From Topomyia yanbarensis (Eukaryota; Arthropoda; Insecta; Diptera; Culicidae), in the NCBI RefSeq assembly GCF_030247195.1, contig NC_080670.1, forward strand, positions 44,406,194-44,470,193: a DNA stretch of 64,000 nucleotides. The letters are read 5' to 3'. Both the position numbers and the translations under genes were made by a program. The notes below the pieces were generated by a model. It had not been told where the DNA came from. It did no database searches and was given only the letters and a program-made list of their open reading frames with translations. Every line of letters starts with the position of its first letter. Within the stretch, counting starts at the first letter, position 1. This document shows positions 44,165 to 53,680 of the stretch, in pieces.

Positions 44165-45885
44165 TTTTTACAAAAAATTTTTTGCAGCTATCTAAAAACT
44201 AGGAATGTAGATTAATATAAAAGAAGGGGAACAAACTTTGACAGCTATCCCTATACTAGGAATACAATTAGATATACAAGATGGGAAACAAAAAAAAATG
44301 AAAAGGTTCAAGGCTATCTTAAAACTAGGATAATACAAATTGGTTTTTGTGACTGTAGCAGGAGTTGTATCAGGAACAGGGGGAGTAGGCGAGCACGATG
44401 ACGGGGAAAGAAGAACAAAACTTGCAACTTTCTGGCAAAGAGCAGAACAGTGACATGAGTTAGAACCTCAGGCTGGTAGATGGTGGATGCCTAGGATCGG
44501 GTTGACGGCGAAGAATCCTTCAAGAGTGATCAGACCATCGACCTTCTCTCGCTTTGACTTCATTTTTGCAGGCGTGGTAAAGGTGACGGCACTCACATAG
44601 TGGCACTCTGGTGCTCCAAAAGGAAGGTCAGGGTACTTCTAAAGATTATGATATTTGTCATTTAAATAAAAAGGTAGATGAGAGACATATAGGAAAGATC
44701 GCGACTTGCCAGGATATCCCGAACTGGGGGAATCCTTTAACTGTGATCTGGCGCCACAATACCCAGCGCACACCCAGACAACGTGATCGATGTCGTGATA
44801 ATCTTCATTACAAGCGCACCGACTACTCTCGGTGAGCCCAATACGCCGCAAATGCGCATCCAATGTGTAGTGATGGGACATAAGCCGGGACATTACACGT
44901 ATGAAATCCCGACCCACATCCACCCCCCTGAACCAAGGTTTCGTTGATACCTTCGGGATAATTGAATGTAACCATCGTCCAAGCTCCCCATTGCTCTACG
45001 AGTTTTGCCAACTGTCGAGTGTCCTCTGATGACAAATACTGGAAAATTCGTTGAAGCAAATTGGTCTTTCGTAGATGTCACCTTCTAATACGCCCACCTT
45101 TGCTAAAGAGTCGGCCTTTTCATTACCCGGAATAGAGCAATGCGAAGGGGTCAAACAAAGGTAATCTGGTAAGATTTTTCAGATAACTTGCACAGAGACT
45201 CCCGTATCTTCCCCAGAACATACGGGAATTGCTTTTTAGGCTTCACCGCACGAAGAGCCTCGATAGAGCTGAGGCTGTCCGAATTGGTGAGGTAGTGATC
45301 TGTGGGCAGAATCTCGATGATGCCAAGGGTGTACTGAATAGCAGCTAATTTTGCGATGTAAACTGAAGCGGGATCATTGAGCTTGAATGAAGTGGTGTTA
45401 GTATTATTGAAGATACCGAAGCCAGTAGACCCATCGAGATTTGATCCGTCAGCGTAGAACATTTTGTCACTGTCGACTTCTCGGAATTTATCATAAAATA
45501 TATTGGGGATCACTTGCGGGCGTATATGATTCGGGATTCCACGAATCTCTTCCTTCATGGATGTGTCGAAGAACACAGTAGAATCAGAAGTATCTAGGAA
45601 ACGAACACGATGTAGATTGTACGAAGAAGGATTGATGCTCTGTGCCATGCGGTCGAAGTACAAGGACATAAATCGGGTTTGAGAATTAAGCTCGACGAGC
45701 CTCTCGAAATTTTCAATCACCAACGGGTTCAAAATGTCGCATCGGATGAGCAATCGATATGAGAGTTCCCAAAATCTATTTTTCAGCGAGAAAACACCCG
45801 CCAGTACTGCGAGACTCATCGTATGGGTCGAGTGCATGCAACCCAAGGCAATGCGCAAGCAACGATACTGGATTCTTTCCAGTTT
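44165..45885 (-). mobile_element. I-clade retrotransposon, copy C, truncated at both ends
   Basis: A minus-strand fragment carrying the last third of ORF2 and most of the 3' untranslated region. It belongs to the same subfamily as copy A: shared TGCCACTATGTG, shared GTTGCAAGTTTTG, and three of the CTATCTTAAAACTAGG repeat units. The upstream boundary is sharp at about 45885, where similarity to A and B stops after AAACTGG, which is typical of incomplete reverse transcription. The 3' tip and A tail present in A and B are not found, so the other end is also lost. Confidence 0.85.
44690..45885 (-). pseudogene. ORF2 fragment of copy C (end of reverse-transcriptase region and RNase H), broken
   Basis: From about 45858 the frame reads GCMHSTHTMSLAVLAGV and continues into RNase H (VYIAKLAAIQYTLGII where A and B have AELAAIQ, so the Glu is replaced by Lys). 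It ends near 45151 at a frame change in the WVPSHC block. The C-terminal part (MDVGRDFIRVMSRLMS, then CACNEDYHDIDHVVWVC) is in other frames down to about 44690. Non-functional. Confidence 0.85.
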
Positions 45886-47094
45886 ATATCACATTGACTG
45901 TGATAGCACTATTCACAAGTTCACATGCACGAGGCATTCAGCGTGGATTTGTCATGCCATTGACATTGCCGAAGACGGCGTTGAGTAGCATTCCGACAAA
46001 GCAGTTTCCTTCTTGGAAATGCGGTTCTTGAACCCATGAAGCTTCCTGCAACTGCCAGGATAGATTGATAGTTGCTGTACGTTTATGCTGAACATTAATT
46101 TGGGCTACTCGAACCGGCGGTGGTCAGCTATTTTCGTCCGCGTCCCTTATCACCTATTTTTATAAAGTGATTCATCAGCAGTGCTATCTTTGAAAATGAA
46201 CCACCTTGGTTATGCAACTAATTTTTCCGGTCTTTTTTAAATGCAAATCATTAAGCAATCTTCATTTCGTTATATTCTGAATTGCACGTATTTTGTCGTA
46301 TGTAATTTTAAATGTACTTTCATTTGATGGCATTGTAAGGGAACACGTATCCGCCGGTTGATGCTAATCGAGCTGACATTTCTTTAGACTGAGCAAACTA
46401 AGTTATTTGTTTGTTTAGTGTTTATTTGACCAACTAGGTAACGAATCCACTGGGTCTTTAATGCGTGTGGGAACTACGCATGGTCTTGTCTGAGTGTATG
46501 ACTTTTGAATTATGTATGAGGGTGGAGAATTGACAATTCGCAAGATCAATTCAAATCCAATTACCAATTTGCGGCAATCATTTCAACATAAAAAACAAAT
46601 TTTTATAGTCATATATAATGGTTTACTTTTAGTCCATTAACTCATCAGTTAATTATACTGAGCTGAGAATAAGTACGTACTATTTGGAAACGGGAGGTGT
46701 TTGATTCGTGCATCATTAATATCGTTTAGGAACGCAGCATTTACTCGAACGAGGTGGAAAATTTCAAGTTACGGGATCACAATATGCTTAAGGACGATTT
46801 ATAAATTCTGCCACGCTATTAGGAGGAAGAGATATGACTAATTGTGACATGAATGGGAGGGAAGCACGTCATGTGCTTTGACGCAATCGGCCGTTTTACG
46901 CACGATTGCGCCATGTATATAGGAAATTCCATGGAACATGAACACTTTTGCAAGTAGCGGCATTAATGTGCTACTACAAAATGAAGGAAAAACTAAAATC
47001 ATTTGATTCGTATTAGACCAAGGATAAAAATAACGTGGTAATATGACAGAGACTTAGTTAGTGTTGGGTAATCTTTGCGTGACATAATTTATGA
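45886..47094. other. Non-coding stretch with no recognised gene
   Basis: Nothing I can name. AACATTAATTTGGGCTACTC followed by GAACC at 46091-46115 recurs exactly at 47611-47635, in the same orientation. 45940-46130 is GC-richer than its surroundings. Confidence 0.45.
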
Positions 47095-47861
47095 ATGTTC
47101 CACAATACCACTTTTAAACTCATTGTTTGCGGTCCATTTTACATTGTCGACAACACTCCCGACAGCCGGCTGTTCGGAGTTCAAGTTGTTTACGATGAAA
47201 AAATTTCGATAGACGATTACCCAGAGTTTAAACGCCTAGAACATTTACGTATCCTTCAGTCAATAAACTATTCAAACATCTTATGCACGAAAGTATATTC
47301 TCAGTCGCATCGCTTGCTTGAAACGAATCCTGACTAACAACCCACCCACTACCCAATCCGTGGTACTTATGGGAGTGTCACTGAATCGGGGCCTTCCGTT
47401 AAGTAAGTACCACATCAACACTTCCTTTCTAATCCCAAGTTACGGTAAAGATGGTCGTGGCCCGCAATGGTGGCTCTCAGGCGAAATTCTCGCTTGGACT
47501 GGATCAATTGTTATTCCCAAACAATGCTCCTCAAGTAGTCTGGCTGGAAATGAGAGTCATCAGTCTGCAATCTACGAAGTATACCGTGCTTACGCAACGC
47601 AACGCAACGCAACATTAATTTGGGCTACTCGAACCATGGTCGATCAGGGCATTGCACATTACATCACCGGCATTTATTGTAGAGCTACTGGAAGATACCA
47701 AACCCTTTGGCTTGCAATCGCCTATAGTGAACCCCGAAGTGGGCATTAGTGACATGACCACGATTTGCGAAGAAACAAACGTCCACTGTGTAAGAGATTC
47801 GCTTAACACGGCAAGGACAATACCCACGACACTCCGTGCGCGACTGGCATATTTTAATTAA
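47095..47861 (+). other. Cluster of overlapping open frames, possible decayed coding sequence
   Basis: Frames at 47095-47337 (80 codons), 47318-47749 (143 codons) and 47652-47861 (69 codons) follow each other on the plus strand with small overlaps, and a minus-strand frame covers 47615-47827. Coding-like density in a region otherwise full of stops suggests an old gene or element with frameshifts. I see no domain I recognise in any of them. An ACGCA microsatellite (about 47591-47610) lies inside. Confidence 0.25.
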
Positions 47862-47889
47862 CGCTTCGACTCGAGGACTCCTGTTTTCA

Positions 47890-48140
47890 GTCGCCTCTTA
47901 CAACATGGGATATGGAACCCAGTGGATCAATTATTGGCTGAGATACTTCAACCCGCCGGATGCCACAAGGCTGGTTTAGTCAGGAGAAAGATAATAGACT
48001 GTTATTAACCTCCTAGTGGACCACAGCCACATGTGTTGTTAGTCGCCTCTTACGACATGGGAACAGAAACCAGGGGGTCAATTCTCGGCTGAAATACTTC
48101 GAGAGATTTCAGTCAGCCGGATACCACACGGCTACTCTTC
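47890..48140 (+). repeat. Two tandem copies of a 152-base-period unit
   Basis: GTCGCCTCTTACAACATGGG at 47890 and GTCGCCTCTTACGACATGGG at 48042 each continue through ACCCAGTGGATCAATT/ACCAGGGGGTCAATT, GGCTGA, GATACTTC/AATACTTC and GCCGGATRCCAC to AGGCTG/CGGCTA. The unit is unidentified. Confidence 0.75.
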
Positions 48141-48489
48141 TTTCTACTCAGGCTATTCCCGTCATGTCACGTTACTGGGTTCCACATTATTTCTCCCATT
48201 TTATCCAATCTGAATATCTGTGCTACTCTATGTATTTAAGAGATAGTTCTTAACGTGTATTAAATGAAGCGACAAATAGAACGGTGGTCTACACCAATTT
48301 AAATTTTGAAGCAAAACTTTTCGAAATTATCAAACAAAACGCTATACTGGGGATTTTTTGTTCATGCCAAGTGCCACATGCTGCAGAAGATGCACTTTGT
48401 TTGCACGGTAATAACAATGTAATTTATTAAATGATTTAATTTGTTTGGAAATAAATGGATTAAAAAATACTGGACCCAAAGATCGTTTA
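48141..48489. other. Non-coding stretch
   Basis: AT-rich; nothing recognised. Confidence 0.5.
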
Positions 48490-48650
48490 TTAGTACATTA
48501 TTAAAACTTTAATTGGAAAATTATATTTCATCTTTCGTGAAGACCTGAATATTTTTTTGGCAAGCGTGGGCTTCCTCATCATAGTCGTCAATATAGAGCT
48601 TTTGGTTTTGAATATATTTTCTGACCAGACCAGCCTATTTTTGCTAATGA
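48490..48650 (+). repeat. Dispersed repeat, copy 2 (first copy at 5081-5240)
   Basis: Collinear with 5081-5240: TTAGTACATTATTAAAACTT, then GAATATTTTTTTGGC, then GAATATATTTTCTGACCAGA. Confidence 0.6.
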
Positions 48651-48952
48651 ACAGCCAAATAATACCATTTTTTATTTGAGAGAAATAATTTTATTGTTTT
48701 GACATGTTTTACAAATATGTTAGGGTATTTTACCACATAACATAGAACATGGGACAAATAAGCGAATATGGACAATCCTTGCAAATATCGTCCTGCAGAA
48801 AATGTTCATAGTTTTAAAGTGCTTTCTTATTCCAAAATACTGATCGCGATTTTTATTAGAATTTGATAAATAATGATTAGGTTGACTACTTCCCAAATTT
48901 GAAAAAAAAATATCTCAAACTACTTGGAGATTTGGATGACAATTCTCGGCAC

Positions 48953-49374
48953 AATACCCGAGCAGAAGAAAATAACTGCGGAATACTAAATTTAGGTATC
49001 AATACCAACGACTGTTTACCACAATATGGTATTAATGAGCTCTACATAAGAGGTAAAATACCAAACAAAAATAACACAGACATGTTCTACAAATAACTAT
49101 TTGATAATGAAACGAGTTATTATAATACCTGAATATGGAGGTATTCAATAAGGTATTGGTTTGGTACTTGTAAAAATAACTGGAATACATAATTAATACT
49201 AAAATAAAGTATTATACCTCATTGAGGTATTAAGCAGGTATTGAAAAATGTTTCTTCAATACCTGCTTAATACCTCAATGAGGTATAATAGTCAATTAAT
49301 ACTAAGTTTTGGTATGAATACCAAAAAATAGTATGCTCGTGTTATTACCCAGTTATTTTCTCCTGGTCGGGTAT
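48953..49374. mobile_element. MITE with an internal perfect palindrome, interrupted at its right edge by the BEL element
   Basis: The left end (from 48953) reads ACCCGAGCAGAAGAAAATAA, and the right end, complemented, reads ACCCGACCAGGAGAAAATAA. Inside, 49210-49245 and 49255-49290 are 36-base perfect inverted copies (start TATTATACCTCATTGAGGTA) around a 9-base loop. GGTAT and ATACC words recur throughout. No coding capacity. The right tip GGGTAT at 49369-49374 includes the target (GGTAT) of the BEL insertion; the DNA continues at 56803. Confidence 0.75.
49370..49374. repeat. Target-site duplication, left copy, of the BEL element
   Basis: GGTAT, identical to 56803-56807 on the other side of the element. 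Five bases is the usual BEL/Pao length. Confidence 0.92.
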
Positions 49375-49924
49375 TGTTAGAGTTTTTGTAGTCTGTCTTA
49401 TTGGCAAGACTCAAACTGAAATTTATTAACATAAATGTAGTTGATAATTCCATTGATCTAATCATACTTACAATTAGTATCTAACCGAGTATATTGACGA
49501 CCGAGTTCTTTTACTATGAATTGCCGACTAATACTCTCCACGCGATTTCAGTGCTATCAAGTTAGGGTTAATTTAGTATTACATAGGTTAGGTTAATTTT
49601 AGTCATTTCAAATTCATCATACCTTATCGCTATATATGTTACTTTAGGCCAATATGCACTGTGGCACCTCAATGTTTAGTACCTATATACTGTGCATAAA
49701 GAAAATATCTTATAAATTATAAAAAAGCTCTAATTATGGGAATTCTATCGGGCTCACTTGAATATAATGTGAAATTAATCTATCACCTTCGACTGTCACA
49801 TCTAATCTAATCCATTACTTTCGACTGCCACATTTGACGTTCCTGTCCTGTGCAACGGCGCGCTGATTTGGCTGTTCGCACGGCTTACCGCGAGCGAGGG
49901 GCTTGTTTCGTACGTGAGATAACA
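49375..49924 (-). repeat. 3' LTR of the BEL element
   Basis: On the plus strand it reads TGTTAGAGTTTTTG to GTACGTGAGATAACA. It is identical to the other LTR except for G/A in GCTATCAAGTTAGGG at about 49563. In the element's direction it follows the pol stop by about 20 bases. Confidence 0.96.
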
Positions 49925-49943
49925 CCCCGGCCCGTAATGCCTA
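49925..49943 (-). promoter_or_regulatory. Polypurine-tract candidate of the BEL element
   Basis: On the minus strand the bases just before the 3' LTR read ACGGGCCGGGG. This is G-rich and in the right place to prime plus-strand DNA, but it is short and interrupted by CC. Confidence 0.4.
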
Positions 49944-52355
49944 TCAGTTGGTGGCTTTACTATCACTTAGCACGTCTAGAACAGCTACCTTGATCGCCGG
50001 TCTCTGCAGTACTCCTGAAGTGGTTTGTACGTCTACCTTGCGTACCTGGCCATCCTGGGAGGGATATGTCTTGACAACACGACCTCGTAGCCATCCATTC
50101 CTTACGGATTCGTCGACTACGATAACTAAATCACCTTCTACTAGTGGCTGCATGTCCGAAAACCATTTAGTTCTTCTAGCGATTGTCGGTAGATACGCTT
50201 GAATCCAACGCTTCCAGAATTGGTTCAGCAGATGTTGCATAAGTTTCCAGTTCGTTCCTAAGGATATTGATTCGTCAATTGGGATCCTATTGAAGTTATT
50301 TAGTCCGCTTGAGCTCATGAGAAGGAAACTATTCGGCGTTATGACATCCTGTTCTGGTCTTTCCAACGGCACGAATGTTAGGGGGTGAGAGTTAACAATC
50401 ATTTCGGCTTCTGCTAGAAGAGTTAGTAGTCCTTCACCATCCAGCTTTTCACGATGGGATAAAACTTTGAACGCCTCCTTCACTGAACGCACTTTCCTTT
50501 CCCACACGCCTCCCATGTGGGGAGCAGACGGTGGGTTAAAATGCCACTCAGTAACGGTATTAGTGAAAGTACCAGCCACTTCACGGTTGATTGTTTTAAT
50601 TTCATTCGCCAGAATACGAGCTGCACCACGGAAGTTTGTGCCGTTGTCGCTGTAGATTTGTTGGGGGGCACCTCGCTTGGCGACGAAACGTCGAATGGAC
50701 ATTCTACAGGATTCCGTAGACAGCGAATGGACCACCTCCAAATGCACAGCACGGATCGTAAGGCAAGTAAAGAGTGCCACCCAGCGTTTGACATTGCTTC
50801 TGCCCTTCTTTACAACTAGTGGTCCAAAATAATCCAACCCTGTAAATGTAAACGGGCGTACATATGGCTGAACTCGTACTTGCGGTAAGGGAGCCATCCT
50901 AGGCTCACAGGGTTTGACGCGATACACACGACACCACATACACTCCTTGATTGCTTTTTTGACCACTGATCGTATTTTTGGGACGTGAAACTTCTGCTGC
51001 ATCTCGTTTATCACTGTCTCCGTATTGGCATGTCCATACCGCTGGTGAAAACGGAGAACCAGTAATTCTGTCACGCGACTTTTACTGGGGAGGATCACTG
51101 GGTTACGGAAATCAAAGCAATAGTAAGCGGCCTCAGGATCGATTCTACTCTCTGATCGAATTATACCATCGTCGTCCAAGAAGGGGGACAATCCTTTTAG
51201 AGTGCTCGTCTTCCCGAATCGCTGACGCTGAGCTATCGGAAGCTTTGAATTTGCCTCCAGTATCGCGATTTCTTCAGGATAAGAATCGGCTTGGACCATC
51301 CGCCACAAAGATTTTTCAGCTGCTAAGTAGACCGTTTGATTAATTAGCACAGTCCGTGATTTTGTCGAAACTCTTTCGTGCAATCGACATTGGTTTCGAA
51401 AGTGGTGAAGATAGTCAAGGATCTTCAATAGGTCTTCGAAACGAGAGAATTTTGTGAAATCTAACATTATTGGTTTCAAAACTTCTCGATGTGCGAGAAC
51501 AGTCCGCAGTTCGTCTTTGGGATCCTGCAACAGATGGGGAGTAACATTTGTTGGCCATAGATGTTCTTGTAAGTACAGGAATTCTGGCCCGCGGAACCAG
51601 CAATCCATTGGGTCAAAGTTAGGCCCACCACCCCATTTTGTCGCCTGATCAGCAATGTTCATCTTTGTTGGTACCCAGTGCCATTCATCTAAGTTGGATT
51701 CAGTGAGGATTTCCGCAACTCTGAAGGCCACATAGGGGCGATACTTTCGAGGATCAGCTCTGAGCCATGATAATACGGTCGTTGAATCCGTCCAAATGTA
51801 CCTTTTCTTGATTGGCACGGAATGGTTTTCTGCAATACTTCTCATTAGTCGAACACCAAGTACTGCAGCGTTAAGCTCGTTTTTGGGAATGGTTTGTGGT
51901 CGGAGAGGAGTAACTTTTGCTTTGGAAGTTACCAACGCACATCTTGGAATTCCATCTTCTACAATACGGAAGTAAGCCACAGCACAGTACGCCATCTCGC
52001 TCGCATCGACGAATACATGCAGTTCGAGAGATTTGTAACTATGTGGCACGTAATTTGAAAAATAACATCTGGGGATCTTAACACGTTCTAGGTCTGGCAC
52101 CAGCGTTACCCAACGTCGCCAACTGTCAAAATCAGAATCGATAATTGGATCGTCCCATTCGATTCCAGATCTCCACACGTTCTGAATAAGTATCTTACCA
52201 TGGATGGTGTAGTTAGCGATAAATCCGAGAGGGTCAAACAAACTCATAACGACCTGCAAGACCTCTCGTTTTGTCGGGACGATGTTTCCGGTAAGAAGAG
52301 GTTGCAGATCCGCACGAAACTGGGCAGCGAACATAAAGATATCATCATCGGGAAT
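49944..52355 (-). pseudogene. Second half of BEL Pol: RNase H, integrase and C-terminal domain, after an in-frame stop
   Basis: The frame continues directly from the reverse-transcriptase part across the TAG at 52356-52358, with no shift. The first ATG is at 52334, giving a 796-residue open frame. Order: connection region (FDPLGFIANYTIHGKILIQN), RNase H (ELHVFVDASEMAYCAVAYF, KNELNAAVLGV, YIWTDSTTVLSWL), integrase zinc finger (HQRYGHANTE, then CMWCRVYRVKP), integrase core with Asp in FTGLDYFGPL, Asp in YSDNGTNFRG and Glu in HMGGVWERKVRSVKEA, then a C-terminal domain (GDLVIVVDESVRNGWLRGRV) as in other BEL/Pao elements. All catalytic residues are present, but the protein would be made only by readthrough or internal initiation. 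Confidence 0.92.
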
Positions 52356-53680
52356 CTACATTATTCCCAGAACACGCTCAGTGATCGTTGTGTTGTCCGC
52401 TGAAAAGCTCTTAATGGCATTGGAACACACTCCGCCGACTCGTGTAAGAACCAGCTCAGAGTTGGACTGCCAATTTCGAATTTCGAAGCCTGCCTTGCTG
52501 TGTATCACTCGAATTTCGTTAGCGATCTTGACTATTTCGTCGACAGTGTCTCTGCTATCCAAATAATCATCCACATACGTGTTTTCAACAATTGCTGCGA
52601 CCGCTTCAGGGTAGCGTAATTCGAAGTCCTTCGCATTTATATTTTTTACGTATTGCGCTGAGCACGGCGAGCATGTCGCTCCAAATGTCGCAACGTCCAT
52701 GATGTATACTTCTGGGACAGATGTTGTATTAGTACGCCACAGGAATCGCTGAAACTGGCGATATTCTTCCCGTATCAGTAGCTGATGAAACATTTGTCGA
52801 ATGTCGCCAGTTATCGCATACTGTTTTTGACGGAAGCGACACAGAACGGTCAGAAGTGGGGTCACTAAATCCGGACCTTTTAGTAAATTCAAATTCAACG
52901 ACGTTCCACCAGAGCGCGCTGCAGCATCCCACACGACGCGGATTTTGTTGGGTTTCCTTGGGTTGTGTACTACACCGAGCGGTAGATACCACACACGACG
53001 AGGATCGCAGTCGCGCAGCTCATTCACCGACGCTTTATGTGCATAGCCCCTGGCTTGGTACTCGTCGATCTGTTCATGTACGGTTTTCTTTAATTCCGGA
53101 TCTGCTTCAAGTCGACGTTCTAAACACTGTAGCCGACGCTCTGCCATCGGGTAGCTGTTAGGAAACTCGATTTTATCACTTTTCCAAAGTAAACCTGTCT
53201 CAAATCTGCCAGATTTGGTACGCCTTGTTGTTTCACTAAGAATCTTTCGGGCGCGTAAATCATCCTCCGATTCTGGCGGTGCACGTACTTGGACTCCCAA
53301 ATTTTCGAACATAAAAAAATCTTTGACCATTTCACTTAATTCTCGATCTCCGTTACAACTGCAGGCAAGAACCATGACGCGCTCAGTTCCAGCGGATTCT
53401 CGTCGACCTCCAAAAACAGTCCATCCTAGTCGTGTTTTTATAGCTACAGGCTCATTGTCTCGTCTATCCCGTTTATTTAGAGGTAACTTTAGTCGAGAAT
53501 TGTCTACTCCGATTAAAATCCCGGGAGCTGCTTCGGTATAGCTTTGAACTGGAAGTCCTTGCAGGTATGGAAATCGCTTCGCTAGATCTTGGTAATCTAA
53601 GCTTTGCCTTGGCAAGTTGAGGCTCTCGATCGTGCGCACATCTCGAAGGGCGTATTCTTCTTTCCATTAATCCCTGAGAT
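52356..53680 (-). pseudogene. First half of BEL Pol: end of protease linker and reverse transcriptase, frameshifted and ending in TAG
   Basis: The frame opens just after a TAA at about 53681-53683 and overlaps the Gag-protease frame by about 85 bases, in the -1 frame relative to it. It holds the linker (PYLQGLPVQSY, GILIGVDNSRLKLPL, RLGWTVFGG) and the reverse transcriptase (PLGVVHNPRKPNKIRVVWDA, YAITGDIRQMFHQ, TFGATCSPCSAQYVKNINA, NTYVDDYLDSRDT), and ends at TAG (52356-52358) after ERVLGIM. In related elements the same block continues without a stop. No ATG lies at the head of the frame, so it depends on frameshifting from Gag or on repair of the lesion. Confidence 0.9.
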
